From Campylorhamphus procurvoides (taxonomy: Eukaryota > Chordata > Aves > Passeriformes > Dendrocolaptidae): a DNA stretch of 64,000 nt. A model generated the notes under the pieces. It saw only the letters and a program-made list of their open reading frames with translations, did no database searches and was not told the origin of the DNA. Location: positions 533 to 64,532 of the forward strand of contig WBMV01001233.1 in NCBI GenBank assembly GCA_013396655.1, given 5' to 3'. Of the stretch, positions 37,866 through 51,489 are shown one piece after another. The first letter of the stretch is position 1. Each line of letters begins with the position of its first letter. The translations under genes and the position numbers were made by a program.

Positions 37866-39371
37866 CAAGTTGCATTTTCACAGTCAATTTGGTAAACTAA
37901 CAGTGATAACATTACATCACAGTACTGAGAAGTGCCTGCTTGTTTAAGGGTATGAATTGCAATACAGATATTAAGAAATATTCTAAAATATGAGAGTACA
38001 TCTATACCTTAGTCAGTGACCATGTTAAGAATCACACTAACAAGAGCATAGGGTTAATCTTTCTATTACCTTCCCTTCCTCTGTTTCTTCTTTTCAATCA
38101 GCTGTACCCAAACAGATGCCGTAATGAGTATATTTACCAAGAAAGAGTATAAACCATTTATTTACTAACTGATACATAGATGAGACAGGCAGGACTAACA
38201 AGCTATTAGGTTAAATGTTGATGTCATCGTGTAATCCCTCTGAGGAGACACTGCAGTTCTTTTTGGTCAGGAAGACAATTAAGATGTTCAAACAGGTTGA
38301 TCCATTTTGGGAGTGACATGCTCTTCTTCTGAATCCTTTAGGATTTTTTATTTTGAACCCTTGAGCTACTATTATTAACGTTTAAATATTTGCTTTTTCT
38401 ATTTAAACTCTCATCTTTATCTGCACTTTTCCTTCTGTTATTTTGCACAGCTCTGTTTGCAAACTTCTGTGCTTTTTCTCATCTCTGTCTTATCATGTCT
38501 AAGCCAGAGTTACACAGATGCACTGTGCCCAAACCAGAATTTGGATCACAAACAGCTGAAACCCTGGAATGAGGATTACAGGATAAACGTACTTGCTTCA
38601 GGTGGTGAAGATGTGTTGGCAACAAACACAACTTGTGGTAGTTCCAATAGTTTGATAACAACTCTGTTAGAAAAGAAATCATCTTAATTCCTTGATTATT
38701 TATGATTTCTTTAGAAGATCTGCTCACTGGGTCAGCCCATTTCTTTATGGTATTTATTTCATGCTCCGAAGTAATAAAAAAATGATGCAAATATGCAGCT
38801 TATGTTACAACAGCTCCACAGAACAAAGAATACAGGGTAGTCCATGCCACTCTTGCCATGACTCATCACAAAGGAAAAAGAGTATGAACAGATCAATAAT
38901 GAATAGGTATTGCTAAGTAGGGCAGGAAAAAATGTGAGAAATAATGAAGCACATTGTGTTAAAATGATACATCCCAATACTTTTCAGTAGTCTAAGGAAC
39001 TTTTTTCATACCTCTTGAAGAAAATTATCTATTTTAAATTACTATTTTTCTTTTCTTTTACCCCCATTACTTCTTTAATATATAAATGTTTCTAGTTTAA
39101 ACCACTACTGTGCTCAAAGAAAAATACTGAGCCGCATCTGTTGTAACTATTACCAGCCACAGACACCTTCAAATAGCTCATTTTGTTCATTCTGTTTGTA
39201 GAATATGATGAAGTCTATACTTCCTCAAAAATTGCTTTCCTTTAGCACATCTTGGCCTTTCTCAATTAAAGTCTCTTTTCTGTTACTTCTCTATCCCTTT
39301 AGAGCAACCCCTCCCCATAAAATACTATAAAAACTAGGCTTCAAAGAGCCTTTTGTAGTCAGCAGAGCTTC

Positions 39372-39435
39372 CCAGAAAAGTTGAAGAGTCTCCTTCTCTG
39401 GAGATATTCAAAACCTGTGTGGACACAATCCTGAG
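39372..39435 (+). mobile_element. CR1 LINE short internal fragment
   Basis: CCAGAAAAGTTGAAGAGTCT, then CCTTCTCTGGAGATATTCAA and AACCTGTGTGGACACAATCC match the C-terminal codons and start of the CR1 3' UTR. The final octamers are missing. Confidence 0.75.
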
Positions 39436-42400
39436 GATATTTCACTTTGCTCTTCAGTTTTATATCTATAATATTTCTTTTTACTGCTAATAATGTTTTT
39501 ATTTTCAAAGTGACTAATGATGAAAATTGCTATTAATTTGTCTTTAAAACTGTGCTAAAAAGATTCTTTTGATGAGGGTAAAAGGAATTTTTACATGGAC
39601 TACACAAAGAAAATATATATTTCTTCAGAGCTGGATCATGTTTCATTTATTTGGATGAAGAAAGCTGCACTATCACCTGAAAAAGCCTTTTGAAATCAAG
39701 AGTGTGTTTTCAGTATGTCTAAAACACCCTAGAAACAATGACAACTAGCTCTTCACAGATGGCTAATAAATTACTTAAAAGTAGTATAGTCTAGAGCTTT
39801 CAGCTCCCACTGATAACATCAATTGGAAGAAATGCCTCCATATTTTCTCCTGGTTTAGATCAGATTTATTTTAAGTTTGAGCTGATCCTAGAATTTCCAC
39901 CTCTGAAACATGGGAAAAGTCTGAGTGGAGTGACTGAGCTGTACTTCTTGAAAAAGACTTTGCCTAATTTATAAATACAAGCATTGCTAACAATCAGTAC
40001 ACATTCTGAAAGGGATTATTAACACCTACTTTCACTTTAAAAATTATATGAGATTCACTCTAAGTTTGTAAATTTTTCAGAGCTGACAAGTAGTTCTCCT
40101 TCAATTCGTAGATTCCAGCATGTCCACATATTGGGCCACATAATAGAAGAAACAGAAAGCAGCAAAGTAGATTATAAACAGGCTTTGCTAAGGGGAATTA
40201 CTGAGAAAGATCATCCCAGATCATTAAGGCCTTCAACATCCTGTCAATGAAAACTTGCTCAAAATGCTTAACAAAAATGAAGAAACTGCATTGTTAGAAG
40301 GGTTTTTTTAAAAAAAAAATGATTATGCAAACTAAAGGTGGTTGGTTTAGGGTTTTTTTTTTTAATATTTGATATTCCCAGTGTTACTTAGGCATATCAG
40401 ATTAGTGTTAAAACAAACAAAAAAAATTCGTTTAGCTCAGCTTCCTTTATTATTGTAGCATACATTTAACTCAGTAAGTGGAGAAGTAATTTGAAGTAAC
40501 ATTCCTTTTCTCTGCTTTTTGAAATGTACAGTCACATCCTCAGGAGTTTTGCAGTAGACCTTAATCAGAAGGGACATTCTAACCTGAATGCCAGAGGCGA
40601 AACCTCACAAATTCTGCAGTAGAATATGCACAGTACCCTTCCCCTAGATTTTCTGCCTGGACATAAAGCCGCAGCTCCATCAGTGACCAGAAAATTAAGT
40701 AAAGGTCCAATCATGGACCTAAGGCACTAATAGTTCAGATTTTATTTCTAGTTACTGTCATTTTAAAAGAGCATTCACAGTTTTAGAATTCATGTTGAAG
40801 AAAAAAAGGCACAAAAGAGAATCAGACACAAGAGAAGAGAAAATTAATTACACATGCCTGATTCAAAGGTATTTGGATAATAGTAATATTTTTTCCTGTG
40901 TTCTTATATACAGATCTGTGTGAGAGTATGCACCTCACATTTGCCCTTTCCTCTACAAAGGACACTGCTAGAATAATGTAGAAAACTGAGCTAAGAGTTC
41001 TTTTTATTCTTTCTATTTTATTATCAAGTGTGTTTGCAGAGTGGAACTGCAGATATAAAACAATTATTTTGGGGCAAAAAATCTCTAGCTGAGGATGAAA
41101 GAAATTGGTATTATATATCTACAGAAAGTACTGGAGGTACTAGAAATGTAGAGCTGGCTGTGGATTTTTTTGCAAAATGCATCTTTTGTCAGAAAATTCC
41201 AATTTTTCAAAATATTTCTTTCAAGGAAATTTAAGTGAAATTTATATTAAAATAATTTGGTTTGAAATTGCTTTTCCGGGTGAGAAAAGCTTCCATTGTA
41301 GCAAAGTAGTAATGAGGCATGCAAATACAGCACATGAAAATATGGTTCATGCTCTTATGTTGTTTGATTGGAACAGCCTTGCACCTTTTCCTTTGCCGTA
41401 CATGAACTTGTTTTAGCCAAGAACATACTAGCCATATCAAATGTTTTGCTTGTTTTCACTTTGGCCCCCAAAAGTTATTTCCTCTACCTGAGAAAGCCAT
41501 CTCAGCAAGTTCCACTGAAAACAGCATGCTTCTGATTTTAAGGAAGAGTGTGAAACTCTATTGTTCCTGTCACAGTTATCTTCCTTGCCTGCAGAACATA
41601 ATTCCTGTTTTCCAACTGTCACTATTGATATAGCACACAGAGTCTAACATTTTGGCACTCTGTATATCTCTAATCTGTGTTCTTGCAACTGTTTCTGTTT
41701 CTTTGGTAGGTGACTTCATTGGGTATTTCCCCTACTGTTCTGTGATGTGACATTGATCAGCATTTTGGGAAATTTGGGTAAGTTGCAATTCCTTCTTCTT
41801 GCCAGTTTTCATATGCCAAGTTTTAGGCTGGAAAACAAGCAGATAAGCAAATAAAAAAGCAAATAAAAGCCTTTATAAAGGGAAAAACAAACAACTAAAC
41901 AAACAAAAAGCTTCTCCTATGAAGTACTGTGATATTATTAAGGTGGAAACTCAAATTGCTTCACAATTATGATTTTCTGTTACTTTTTTTTTCCAACTGT
42001 TTTACTATACTTAACTAATTTATTGAACTTTTCTTTGAAATTATGAAAAAGACTACCTTTTTCCACTCCCAGAGTGTTGCTGGTTCATGTGAAAAATTGC
42101 TAAATGCACTGATATTGTGCATCCATAACGCAAGCTTGCTGTTTATTGTGAATAAGGAATTTAACTTGATTATATTTCAGGTTAAACTCAGTCAAGACAC
42201 TAATGACAAAGTTCAGATTTCAGAGATGAAACCAAATCAAGTGGTATTTCAAAGATCCAGATGGTACCTTTTTTGGTTTTTGTACAAGCATTGCATGTGC
42301 ATATGTACATTCTTTCTCATTTCCCACCATCTGTCCCTCCTACAGACACTTCTTAATTTTTGAGCAGACAAGGTGAGGCATAAGAATGTTTTAGGCTACA

Positions 42401-43942
42401 TAGTTTGTAGACATAACTTTATCCTTTAATTAGATTTCAGGAAATCTAATAATTCAATATTCACAGAATATTGAATATCCTCGTGTCCCTGTCCTCCTTC
42501 AATATAATGAAATGCAGATTTGCAGTTGATAAAAAAGTTGTGTAATATGAGAAGATCAACACAATATGAGTAGTTAGTAAAAGAGGATAAATAGTGTTTT
42601 GCTATTCAAAAAAACTTCTACCTCCTACACTACTAAGATGTCTAATATGAAGATTTGATTTGACCATACATAGATTACATGGGAAAACAATCTATGTGTT
42701 CACCCTGAGCAGTGGTGGACAAACACTCATTTCTCTTAAGCGCTGCCACTTCCTTAGTAATTTATTTGCTGCTCAACAGGCTGTTCAGAGATGCTGTCAC
42801 CTTAACAACTCACTGGTTAACTCTGCAATTTAAGGAAAATACAGAAGTGTCTAACATTCATTTCAGGTGTAAAAGATAGAAATTCTACTTGTAAACTAAT
42901 TGTGTTATTACTATTGAGTTATATTTCTAACCTAATGGAGTTACAGTAGTAAGTAGATCTTATGCACAAAGCTATATTGAAAAATTAGTGAAGAGATTTT
43001 ATAAGTCATAAATCCACAACAGATAACTGGGATATTTTTATATTTGCAAAGCTATAATTTCAAGTGTGAGTTTTGAAATTAAACTGCCACTTTTGCTACT
43101 TCAGCTACAGGTACAGTGACAAACATATAAGTAAAACATGATGGTAGAGTCAATAGGATGGTGACTTACTGGAGGAAAAGTATAAAGTATTAGCAACAAT
43201 GTAGAAAGTAGGAGCCATATGAGTAAATAGATTATGTAGGATTTATGCAGTATGGCTGAGAATAACTGGATTGTTTGGGTTGCTTAATGTCTTATATGAT
43301 AATGAACTTGTGCTTACAAAATGGCTAATAGTTCTAATGAAAGTAATGGAACAAGCTCACAAAATGTTAAACTTGTCCCATACTGTGAAGTGGCTGGAAT
43401 TATTGCTTGGATCCTCTCATATTATAGCCAGAAACTGTTTTATTATCTAAAATAACATTCTTACTATCCTACACCTGCTTTCTGAAAGAACACCAGCTGA
43501 ACTGAAAGAACTGATCTGCTTGCTAGTATTCAGAAATAAAAGGTATCATATAATCAAAGGTGGTCATCTTTAGAATACTAGGGAATGTTAAGAAAAGGAT
43601 TCTCTGCTTTTCAGAAATATTACAGAGAAGTAAACCCAGGGTTTTATGTAGTGGTCCTGCTATAATAACATGAGGGTTGTCTCACTGGAGATCAGGAATG
43701 ACTACAGCTGTGCCAGTCTATATTTGTGACTTTTTACAGGTTGCTCCTTTCAGTATTTCGGTGAGAGCGAAACTCTTCCCTTTGTAGGCTAACATCATCC
43801 TGTTTTGGTACATTTCCTTTCTTCCTTAACTTTAAGCCACGGACACAGTAGGTGATTGAGCCAACTGAAACAGAGCTCTGTGTGTTCTCTCATGTACTTA
43901 GGCAGACGTTTAGTCTTCAGATCTCACAGCTGAACTATGAGA
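39436..43942. other. AT-rich unique sequence, no gene seen
   Basis: Contains CAAA/GCAAATAAA-type low-complexity DNA at 41837-41910 and the twin hairpins listed separately. The frame at 42043-42360 shows no recognisable domain. Confidence 0.55.
42429..42476. repeat. Two adjacent perfect hairpins
   Basis: ATTAGATTTC (42429-42438) pairs with GAAATCTAAT (42441-42450) around a 2-nt loop. One base later ATTCAATATTC (42452-42462) pairs with GAATATTGAAT (42466-42476) around a 3-nt loop. The stems are 10 and 11 bp with no mismatch. Confidence 0.95.
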
Positions 43943-43976
43943 CTCATTTTCTCTTTTTTTTTTCCTCAGGTAAGAG
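43943..43976 (+). other. Candidate recursive splice site (fused 3' and 5' splice sites)
   Basis: A branch-point-like CTCAT (A at 43946) is followed by 21 uninterrupted pyrimidines (43947-43967), then AG, and immediately GTAAGAG from 43970. CAG|GTAAGA is a near-consensus donor joined directly to a strong acceptor, giving a zero-length exon. This layout is known for recursive splice sites in very long vertebrate and insect introns. The plus-strand direction implies a plus-strand host gene. Confidence 0.5.
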
Positions 43977-44074
43977 AAAACCTTCTAGCCTAGGTTAAAA
44001 AAAATAAAAAAAGAAAAGAAAAAGAAAGACGACAAAAAGGTAGCCAACCAGTATCGCTCTAGTTAACTTTACAG
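43970..44074 (+). other. Candidate RS-exon downstream of the recursive splice site
   Basis: Using the acceptor at 43969 and the next good donor, CAG|GTAGGT at 44072-44080, would define a 105-nt exon. The frame starting at its first base meets a TAG after seven codons, as expected for vertebrate RS-exons, which are normally skipped. No protein function is proposed. Confidence 0.3.
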
Positions 44075-47000
44075 GTAGGTGTAATGAACAAGTACCATCT
44101 TTTTTGTTATTAGTTATGACTGCTGATATCTCTGTGATTTGTAGTTCTGAGAAGTTCACACATAAAGAAGGGAGGTTCTCTGACATACTGCTGCTAGTAA
44201 ACTTTGTAAACAAGTTTTAAGAAGCGAAGATTTTACTTTTGAGTTGTATATTAAAAAAAATAAGTTACAACATAGAGAAGACAGATGAAAGTGATAGAAA
44301 GTTTCACAAAACAATGCTACTAATATTATTTTCTATTGCACATTATTAGATGTTAGTTAGTTATTTTCTTTTCATCTTCATCATATGAGTGATGAGGAAG
44401 GCTTTCTACATACCTGAAGTGAACAGCTATACAGAACAGCACCTGACATCCTGTAAGTACTTCTTTTTGGTGATTATGATGTTTGTCCTTGTAAGAATAA
44501 ATTAAAGCAATTTAATTAAGGACTAATGCAAAGCAAGAAATGCAGACAGTAAAATGACTTAAGGAGTCAGGAACTTCTACCAAATAACTTCAAAGACCTC
44601 CAGAAATGACATTAAAACAAACAAACAAACAAAGAGCATTTTTAATTTCATACATCATGAATTCGAAATTTTTGGGGTTTTTCTCAGATGTATTTACCCA
44701 AGTTAAAACAGAATCATCATTGATATTACTGCTGAAATAATCAATAACACAACAGTATCTTCCTGGTGCTTCTATGTGACCCCACTTGTCTTCCAGTTAT
44801 TTCATTTAATAACAGATGTAAATAAATTAATAAAGTATATTCTCAAGATATTGCATATTTGTTTGACTTGGAACAAGTCAAACAGAAATCCCAGGAGGAG
44901 ATCCAAGGAGGAGACTGAGTTATGGCACATCTATTGCAAGATAGGATAAACAAGGAATGTTTTTCCCTGTCTTCCATCTTCAGATGTATGTTGTTTTGGA
45001 CATTGTTTTTCATCAGATTTTTTTCTCTTAACCTAAGTATGAGTAATGATCTTAGAAGCTATTATTAGGCCTAACTTATGTAGAATAAAAGTTTTAGTGA
45101 GTTGAGTAATGCATCACGTCTCTAAAATATGTATGAATCAAATACATTTTTTGCCTGTATTATGCAGATACTAAACACTTTCTTAATCCCAACAAAGATT
45201 TTATGGCAACTGAGAGCTGCCCCCTTCAAACTTTTCTGGCAGGATTTTCTTTCCCTTTTACCAGAAAAATGAAGTAAGTCATGTAAAGAAGAGGTGCCTT
45301 AGCGTCTTGTTGCAGACACTTGTTCCCAGCAGCCAAAAATTAGCATGCTGAGCCATTCAGCTGTTGCTGCATTATGCTACAGAATGTGGGATATTTTCAA
45401 TATCCTCTAACTTTTCAGAGCACCATCCTGGCTTGAACTTTAACAGCTACAGTATATGTCTATGTTTTAACTCATGTCTCCTGTTGAAATACCAAATTAA
45501 CCTTAAAAAAATATCATCTTGGTTGCTTTGAATTTATTTATTTATTTATTTATTTATTTATTTTATTTATTTGTTGTTTCTTTCTTTCTTTTGTTTGTTC
45601 ATTTTAAATGCTCAGTAATACAGTGGTACACAAATTGCCCAACATGATATGCCAAGGGAAAGCTAAGTACATAACCAGCTCAAAACAAAACTCTGTCATT
45701 GACTACTATCTAGGCAGGAGGCAAGGCCTAAGTCCCATTTTAATTAAAAACTAAACAAAACTCTAATTTCTGTGTAAATTAATCACAGTTGGCAGGGGAG
45801 AATACATTTCATGGTAGGTGAATCTTCAGCTTTACCCCTTTTATCCACCTCAGCAATGAGACAATTTGAAATTATGTGTTTCTGTGGCACCTTGACTTTC
45901 TCCAGCCCTTTAATTAACTCGTGAGGAAAGCACAGCTTAGAGAAAAGTTTTACTGCAGATAAAGGAGTGGGGGAGGAGGTTTATCCTGGAAACATTGATC
46001 CAAGGACCTGCAGTGCTTCAGACCTTGAAGATCATAATATTCTAGTTGGAGAACAAAGGGTTAAGTTGGTTATTGTGTGGTTGACAAACTGAAATAAGTA
46101 TTGAATGTAAACATATGGAAAAATATTCACGCAGATATGTATATACCTTCCCATAAACTCGAGATGAGGTATACAATAAGGGATTTTTAAAAGGTAGGGG
46201 GCCATACTGATTTGTAAGAAAAGTTCTTCTAAGAAAATATGTGTAGTATAAAGTCATAAAATACAGCGAAGGGTTTTTGAAAAGTCTAGTGAATCAATGT
46301 TTTAATGTAATGGCTCCTTTTAAATGCAAAGAAACCAAGGCCAAACTGAGCTAATATATGACAGGGCCATTTGTAAATATGATTAAGTAACTCACTTGAG
46401 TTTTTTCTCTCTTAATTTCTGTGGTAACCTGTCTTAACTGGTATTCTGTGAAACTAATGGAACATTAGATTTCACAGTCAGTTCTAGTGGATTCATCCAA
46501 TATATTTGACACTGCTTACCTTGTGAAAATGAATTGAAATCCACAGGAATAAAGTATCATATTGCATATATTTTTTTCCTGACTACCTCAGTTCTTGTTG
46601 TGGTTCAATTTTTATTATTTTCTCTTACATATGCAAAACAAAAGTTTAGCAAGTCAGCTTATGCAATTGAATTCTTTAGTCTTCTTCACATTTCAAAATG
46701 ACTTCATGCTCTCTACTGTCAAAAAAGTAACAAAAAAGCCTCAGGCACAAAGTTCTTCCACCTTACTTTTGCAGCAGTTGGAGTTATTAATATCTTACCA
46801 ATTCAAGACATTTTTAAACACACAGAATGAAATTCAAATGATAAGTCAAAGAGACAGAAGGGATTTTTCCCATTGCAAACTGCTGCAATATGAACTTTTG
46901 TTGTAACCACTGTGAATAGTACCAGAAGATTTTTGTAGAAATGGTCTTAATTTCAATTTGAAGTATGATAAAAATATGCTTGGGTTTTTTCTAGGTATCT

Positions 47001-50000
47001 AGCAAGTAAATGCACAAAATTAAATTATCTAACCTATACAAGAGGATTTTCCTTCTGTCCAAGTTTGTATGTGAGGAGCTACGTTTTATGCAGACAGCTA
47101 GTCAGCTAGTTTACACACAGATGTCTGCACCCTAGGTATCCATGAATCCCTAATGAATACTACCTAAAATGGGCATCTTGGATAGGATTCAATTCATTTA
47201 ACTCTAAACTTCAGAAACTTAGACATCTGTGACAGATCATCACTAGCTTTCTTCTCTTTAGTTAATGGAGATGAAAACTGAAATACCTCAAGTTAGAATT
47301 TTCTCATCTTAAGATAAATATTTAACACAGACCAAGCCAAACACTCTCCATAGGTCTTCAGTGAAGATAGCTTTGTTTCTGTTTTGAACATGCTGTTGTT
47401 TCCTTTCCAATCAGAAGGGATAATATTTATTTCTGTACAGTTCAGCAATACTGTTTTGAAAACCTGGTGAAACCTATTGTTTTGACTTTGGTCCAACTAA
47501 AGTGTGTTTCTATTGACACAATGTAGGAAAACAGACTTTGGCTTTAAACGAGCTGGCAATTGATTTGGAATTTGATATTTTCAATTAAAATTTTATTTAA
47601 TTGATCTTTCAATAAATTTCTTTCCTGTAGTTAACTTTAGTTTTGTTTTTCTTATTTATAACTAGAGCTGGTAAAAGCATCACAGAACAATGATATACAC
47701 TTCTATCTCTTAGATGATTAAATTTTCTCTGTGTTGGGATTCCTTTGTATTCATTTAAAAATGAACAGTTACAGCTCCTCATGCCTGTTGTACTACAGCA
47801 TAACGATGTCTGGGGAATAAATGAGTTAATCTTAATGCTTAACCTACAAAACTTGTATTAGTAGACTTAGGATTTAGTCTTGAGACTACAATGTAATTTC
47901 AGAGGGGTTATCTGTTAGTTCCATTGTTAGTATTGCTAGAATTCAAGCCTTTCCTACACTGAAAGAGTTTTGTCATTTAAAATTCTTTACAAGATCCAGT
48001 AGTATTTCCAGCTCTTGTTAAAGCAGAGAAAGAAGCAATTATTGGTTCTATATGTGAGCTCTAAGGAACATATGAGCTGCTACATAGGATGACATCTGAA
48101 ACCTATCTGCTTCAACATTTTATCAGTAACGCTGACTTGCTCTCACTGGTTCAAAAGAAAATGCAAATTCCCATACTGTGCAGTCTTTATCACTGAGCTT
48201 TAACACTTAATAATTAGAAGCCTAGAGCCTGCATTTTAAGGTTTCACACCCCATCCAAATACTTCAAAATCAAAAAAAAAATCTACCATATTAAACATTT
48301 GATATCAATCAGAGTTTTGTAAGTGAAACAATTTGTAAACTATAGAAAACTTTGTCTTTATCTCAGTTTTAGTTCAGAAATTCCTCAGCTTCTTTGCTTT
48401 CTAATACAAGAGAAAATCTTGTCTTAGAAGACAGAAGAAGAAAGACCTTTTGGACAACATTATTATGATTTTTCCTATTCGGTACTAATCAATTGTAAAA
48501 AGTCACATAGTTGTCAATGTAGCTTTCTTGCTGTGCCTTTAATTGCTTTCGTTAAATTATTTCATTTAAATAAATTTATTTACTCATTTATTAATTTTTT
48601 AACCACTGGAAGGTGCATTTTGTCAGAGAGATCATAATTCAGCAAATCAAAACTAGAAAATTTGGTTTTGCAAGCTGTTTTACAAGACATACTGATATTC
48701 ATTTATAGAAAGAAAGAAATATGCATTTGTGTCTCTTACTTTAAGGGTTAAAGATTCATCATTTACAGAGACTCTACCTTGTTTTCCAATATCTACAGAG
48801 AAACAGACTCCAGCTCCACAAAAGAAGTTGATAGCACTCTCTATAAGGGGAAAAACTGTTAGCAGAACTCAGCTTCTCACTTATAAACTAAACAACTCGT
48901 CTTCTCATGTATTCTAATTAATTAAAATTCTGTTACAAAGGGCATCATTACTTTGACAATGCTACATCCCTTGGGAGCTTCATCTCAAGCCCAGTCTGTA
49001 AAACATTCAGAGAAGCTGTCAAACACATTTCTGCTTTTAGAGGAATATTTCTTAATTCTTAATTTAGTGAATGCACCTTTTTTAGTGAATATATCTTTCT
49101 ATAAATTAAGATAAGCAATTTGTTTAATAGCTTTCATAATGTAGATTACACCATAATTCTCAGAAATTGTGACTGGGGGTAAAAAAAACAATGATGAATT
49201 GTTTTATTATTCTTTGTAAAATACCTAGTCACAACCTTGGTAATGAAATCTGCTTTACTTTTAGTCATAGCACTTTTATTCATCAGTAGCTAATTAGAAA
49301 CCACCAAATATGCAGTTGTGATTGCTATTACCCTTACCACTCAATCTAACATTCTTTCAATTTTTAACAGAGTTATTTCAAGATCAGAAAGACCACATTA
49401 ATTTATGTCTATACCCTGAGCAGAAGATGGACCTGAAAATATGAAAAATGTTTCTTAAAAGATAGCGTCAAAATAGCTGGCTTAAGTGCGACATTTCTTT
49501 CTTTTTTTTTTTTTTTTCAACTAGCAACTGTTCCCTCTCTATTTGCAGTGGAGTTAATTTTGCCTTTATTATGACCACGGGTGCATGACTGTTTGAAAAT
49601 ATTGGGAAAGGGCAATGAGCCAAAATCATTATCTTCACTTGAAGTGTTTAATACTAAATGTAAATATTGGAGGGGCTTGAGTGCCCAAGCCATCCCTCAA
49701 GGCTTTATGCATCTGATTATAAATGTCCCTGCTGCATTGTCAGCCAGTCACCATCATTACTTCAGTCCAGTGTTGTCAAGGAAATAATAACCTACAGCCT
49801 TCCATTGCTTATCAGTATAGGGGACAGCACTTACATGGGTTGATTTCCCCTCAAATACTTTTTTGTATTTACAAATGCTAATAGGCAATTAGCAAAATCA
49901 GAAATAAATAAAGAAATCAGGCTACTTTAGATGCTAATTCCCCCTGTACATTTCATGAAGCATTAAAACTTTTAGTGCCCAGTGAGATACTGTTCATAAA

Positions 50001-51074
50001 GTGAAAAAGTATGGTGATGGCTACCTTCTACATACAGTTACAGTGGTCAGTTTTATTCTCGTCTAGCAGAATGAAATAAACTAATGTCTTTTTTTCACTC
50101 CTTCATGGAACAACAACACCTGAGGGAGACAGAATTTATTGCGACAATCCATTGCCAGGAATATATTAAACATATAGAGGAATAAAAGACATATGAGAAC
50201 GTTCTACTTGCACAGAGAAATGTGGAATACAAAAAATACAGCATTTTCCAAAATACCATTCCTTAAGATTAACATTCTTTTTAAAATTTAATTCTTGGTG
50301 GTCGTTACAGGTCCTTGCTTTTCTAAACAGTGACATGTATTTCACAAATTATTTCCAAAGTTCCGTGAAGTAAATAACAAACTTTAAAACAAGCTATCGT
50401 GTTTGTTCTATACAAACCTAACTTATTACTATGTGCTACTCTCAGCCAAGAAGTGCATACAGATCATAAAGAAGTACATATTCTTCAATGTGGGACAAAC
50501 ATTTGTAATTGAGCTTTTAATCTTCAGGGACTTGTAACTTACGATTTTTAGAAATGAAGTAAAAAGGCAAAGCTATACCAGACTGCTGTAGTCCATTAAT
50601 CAACTTCACACTGTATAGTGGGTATTAGAATACAGCTTCTAATCAATAAATCTCATAAAAGCTCATATTTCACCTAAAACTGGGTGAGTTCTGTATTAAT
50701 ATTGTCTTTCAGATTTTTTTTTCTTTTAGTTAAATAATATTTGAGTAAATTTTGAGTTTAGTTTGGGTTTGGTTTCTTTATGTCTCCACTTTAGTGTATA
50801 TTCCAGTAAAATGTGATGCATCTTCCCAAATCATCAACTTCATCTTGTGTTTCTCTAAGCTTGATGTTTGCAACACAATTAATCATACCAAGCAAAAAAC
50901 TAGGTGCCATAGTGCTATTTTCTCATAGCCTTGGCAGACACAGTATGTGACATATAAAACGTATGCTCTTCTGGACTAACAACTAGACCACAGGAGGCAT
51001 GACATCTAGATGGGATTAAACAGGTGTGTGTATGTGTTGCAGATTCATTTAGTCAATGCAGAAAACTCCTAGAA
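44075..51074. other. AT-rich unique sequence, no gene seen
   Basis: Holds CAAAC repeats at 44613-44632, the (ATTT)n microsatellite listed separately and a T17-like run at 49501-49517. Bases 49560-50080 and 45200-45480 are non-repetitive and less noisy than their flanks. No frame has a recognisable domain. Confidence 0.55.
45532..45572. repeat. (ATTT)n microsatellite
   Basis: About ten tetranucleotide units with one interruption, followed by a (TTTC)n-like tail to about 45592. Confidence 0.98.
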
Positions 51075-51489
51075 GGCAATTCATCCAAGATGAACAAGTC
51101 TTGTGAGGAGCAGCTGAGGGAACTGTGGTTGTTCAGCCTGGAGAAAAGAAGACTCAGGGGAGACCATATCACTCTCTACAACTGCCTGAAAAGATGTTGT
51201 AGTGAGTGGGGGATCAACCTCTTCTTCCAAGTAACAAGTAATAGGACAAGAGGAAATGACCTCAAGTAACACCAGGGGAGGTTTAAGTTGGATATTAGGA
51301 AACATTTCATTATCAAAAGGGTTGTCGAGCACTGGAACAGACTGTACAGTGAAGTGGTTGAGTCACAGTCACTGGAGGTATTTAAAAGATGTAGATGTGG
51401 TGCTTAGAAACATGGAATAGTCGTGGATTTGGCAGTGCTGGGTTAGTAAAACTCTTTTTCAGCTTAAAGGATTCTAGGATTCTATGACT
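51075..51489 (+). mobile_element. CR1 LINE copy, 5'-truncated, 3' end intact
   Basis: Starts in the ORF2 C-terminal region: GGAACTGTGGTTGTTCAGCC, then GAGAAAAGAAGACTCAGGGG, and reads the [16 protein letters not shown] block at about 51228-51263. It continues through CTGGAGGTATTTAAAAGATG to the 3' octamers AGGATTCTAGGATTCTATGA ending near 51487. A frame break after CTCAAG at 51266 shows it is inactive. Confidence 0.95.

Larger units (their letters stand above)
29736..39371. other. AT-rich unique sequence with simple repeats, no gene seen
   Basis: Simple repeats are listed separately. A 16-T run lies at 30873-30888. Small repeated ATACCATCAA units occur near 33945-33965. The frame at 35343-35660 has no recognisable domain. 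Bases 30280-30560 and 35690-35870 have the even composition of non-repetitive, possibly constrained DNA, but that cannot be tested here. Confidence 0.55.
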
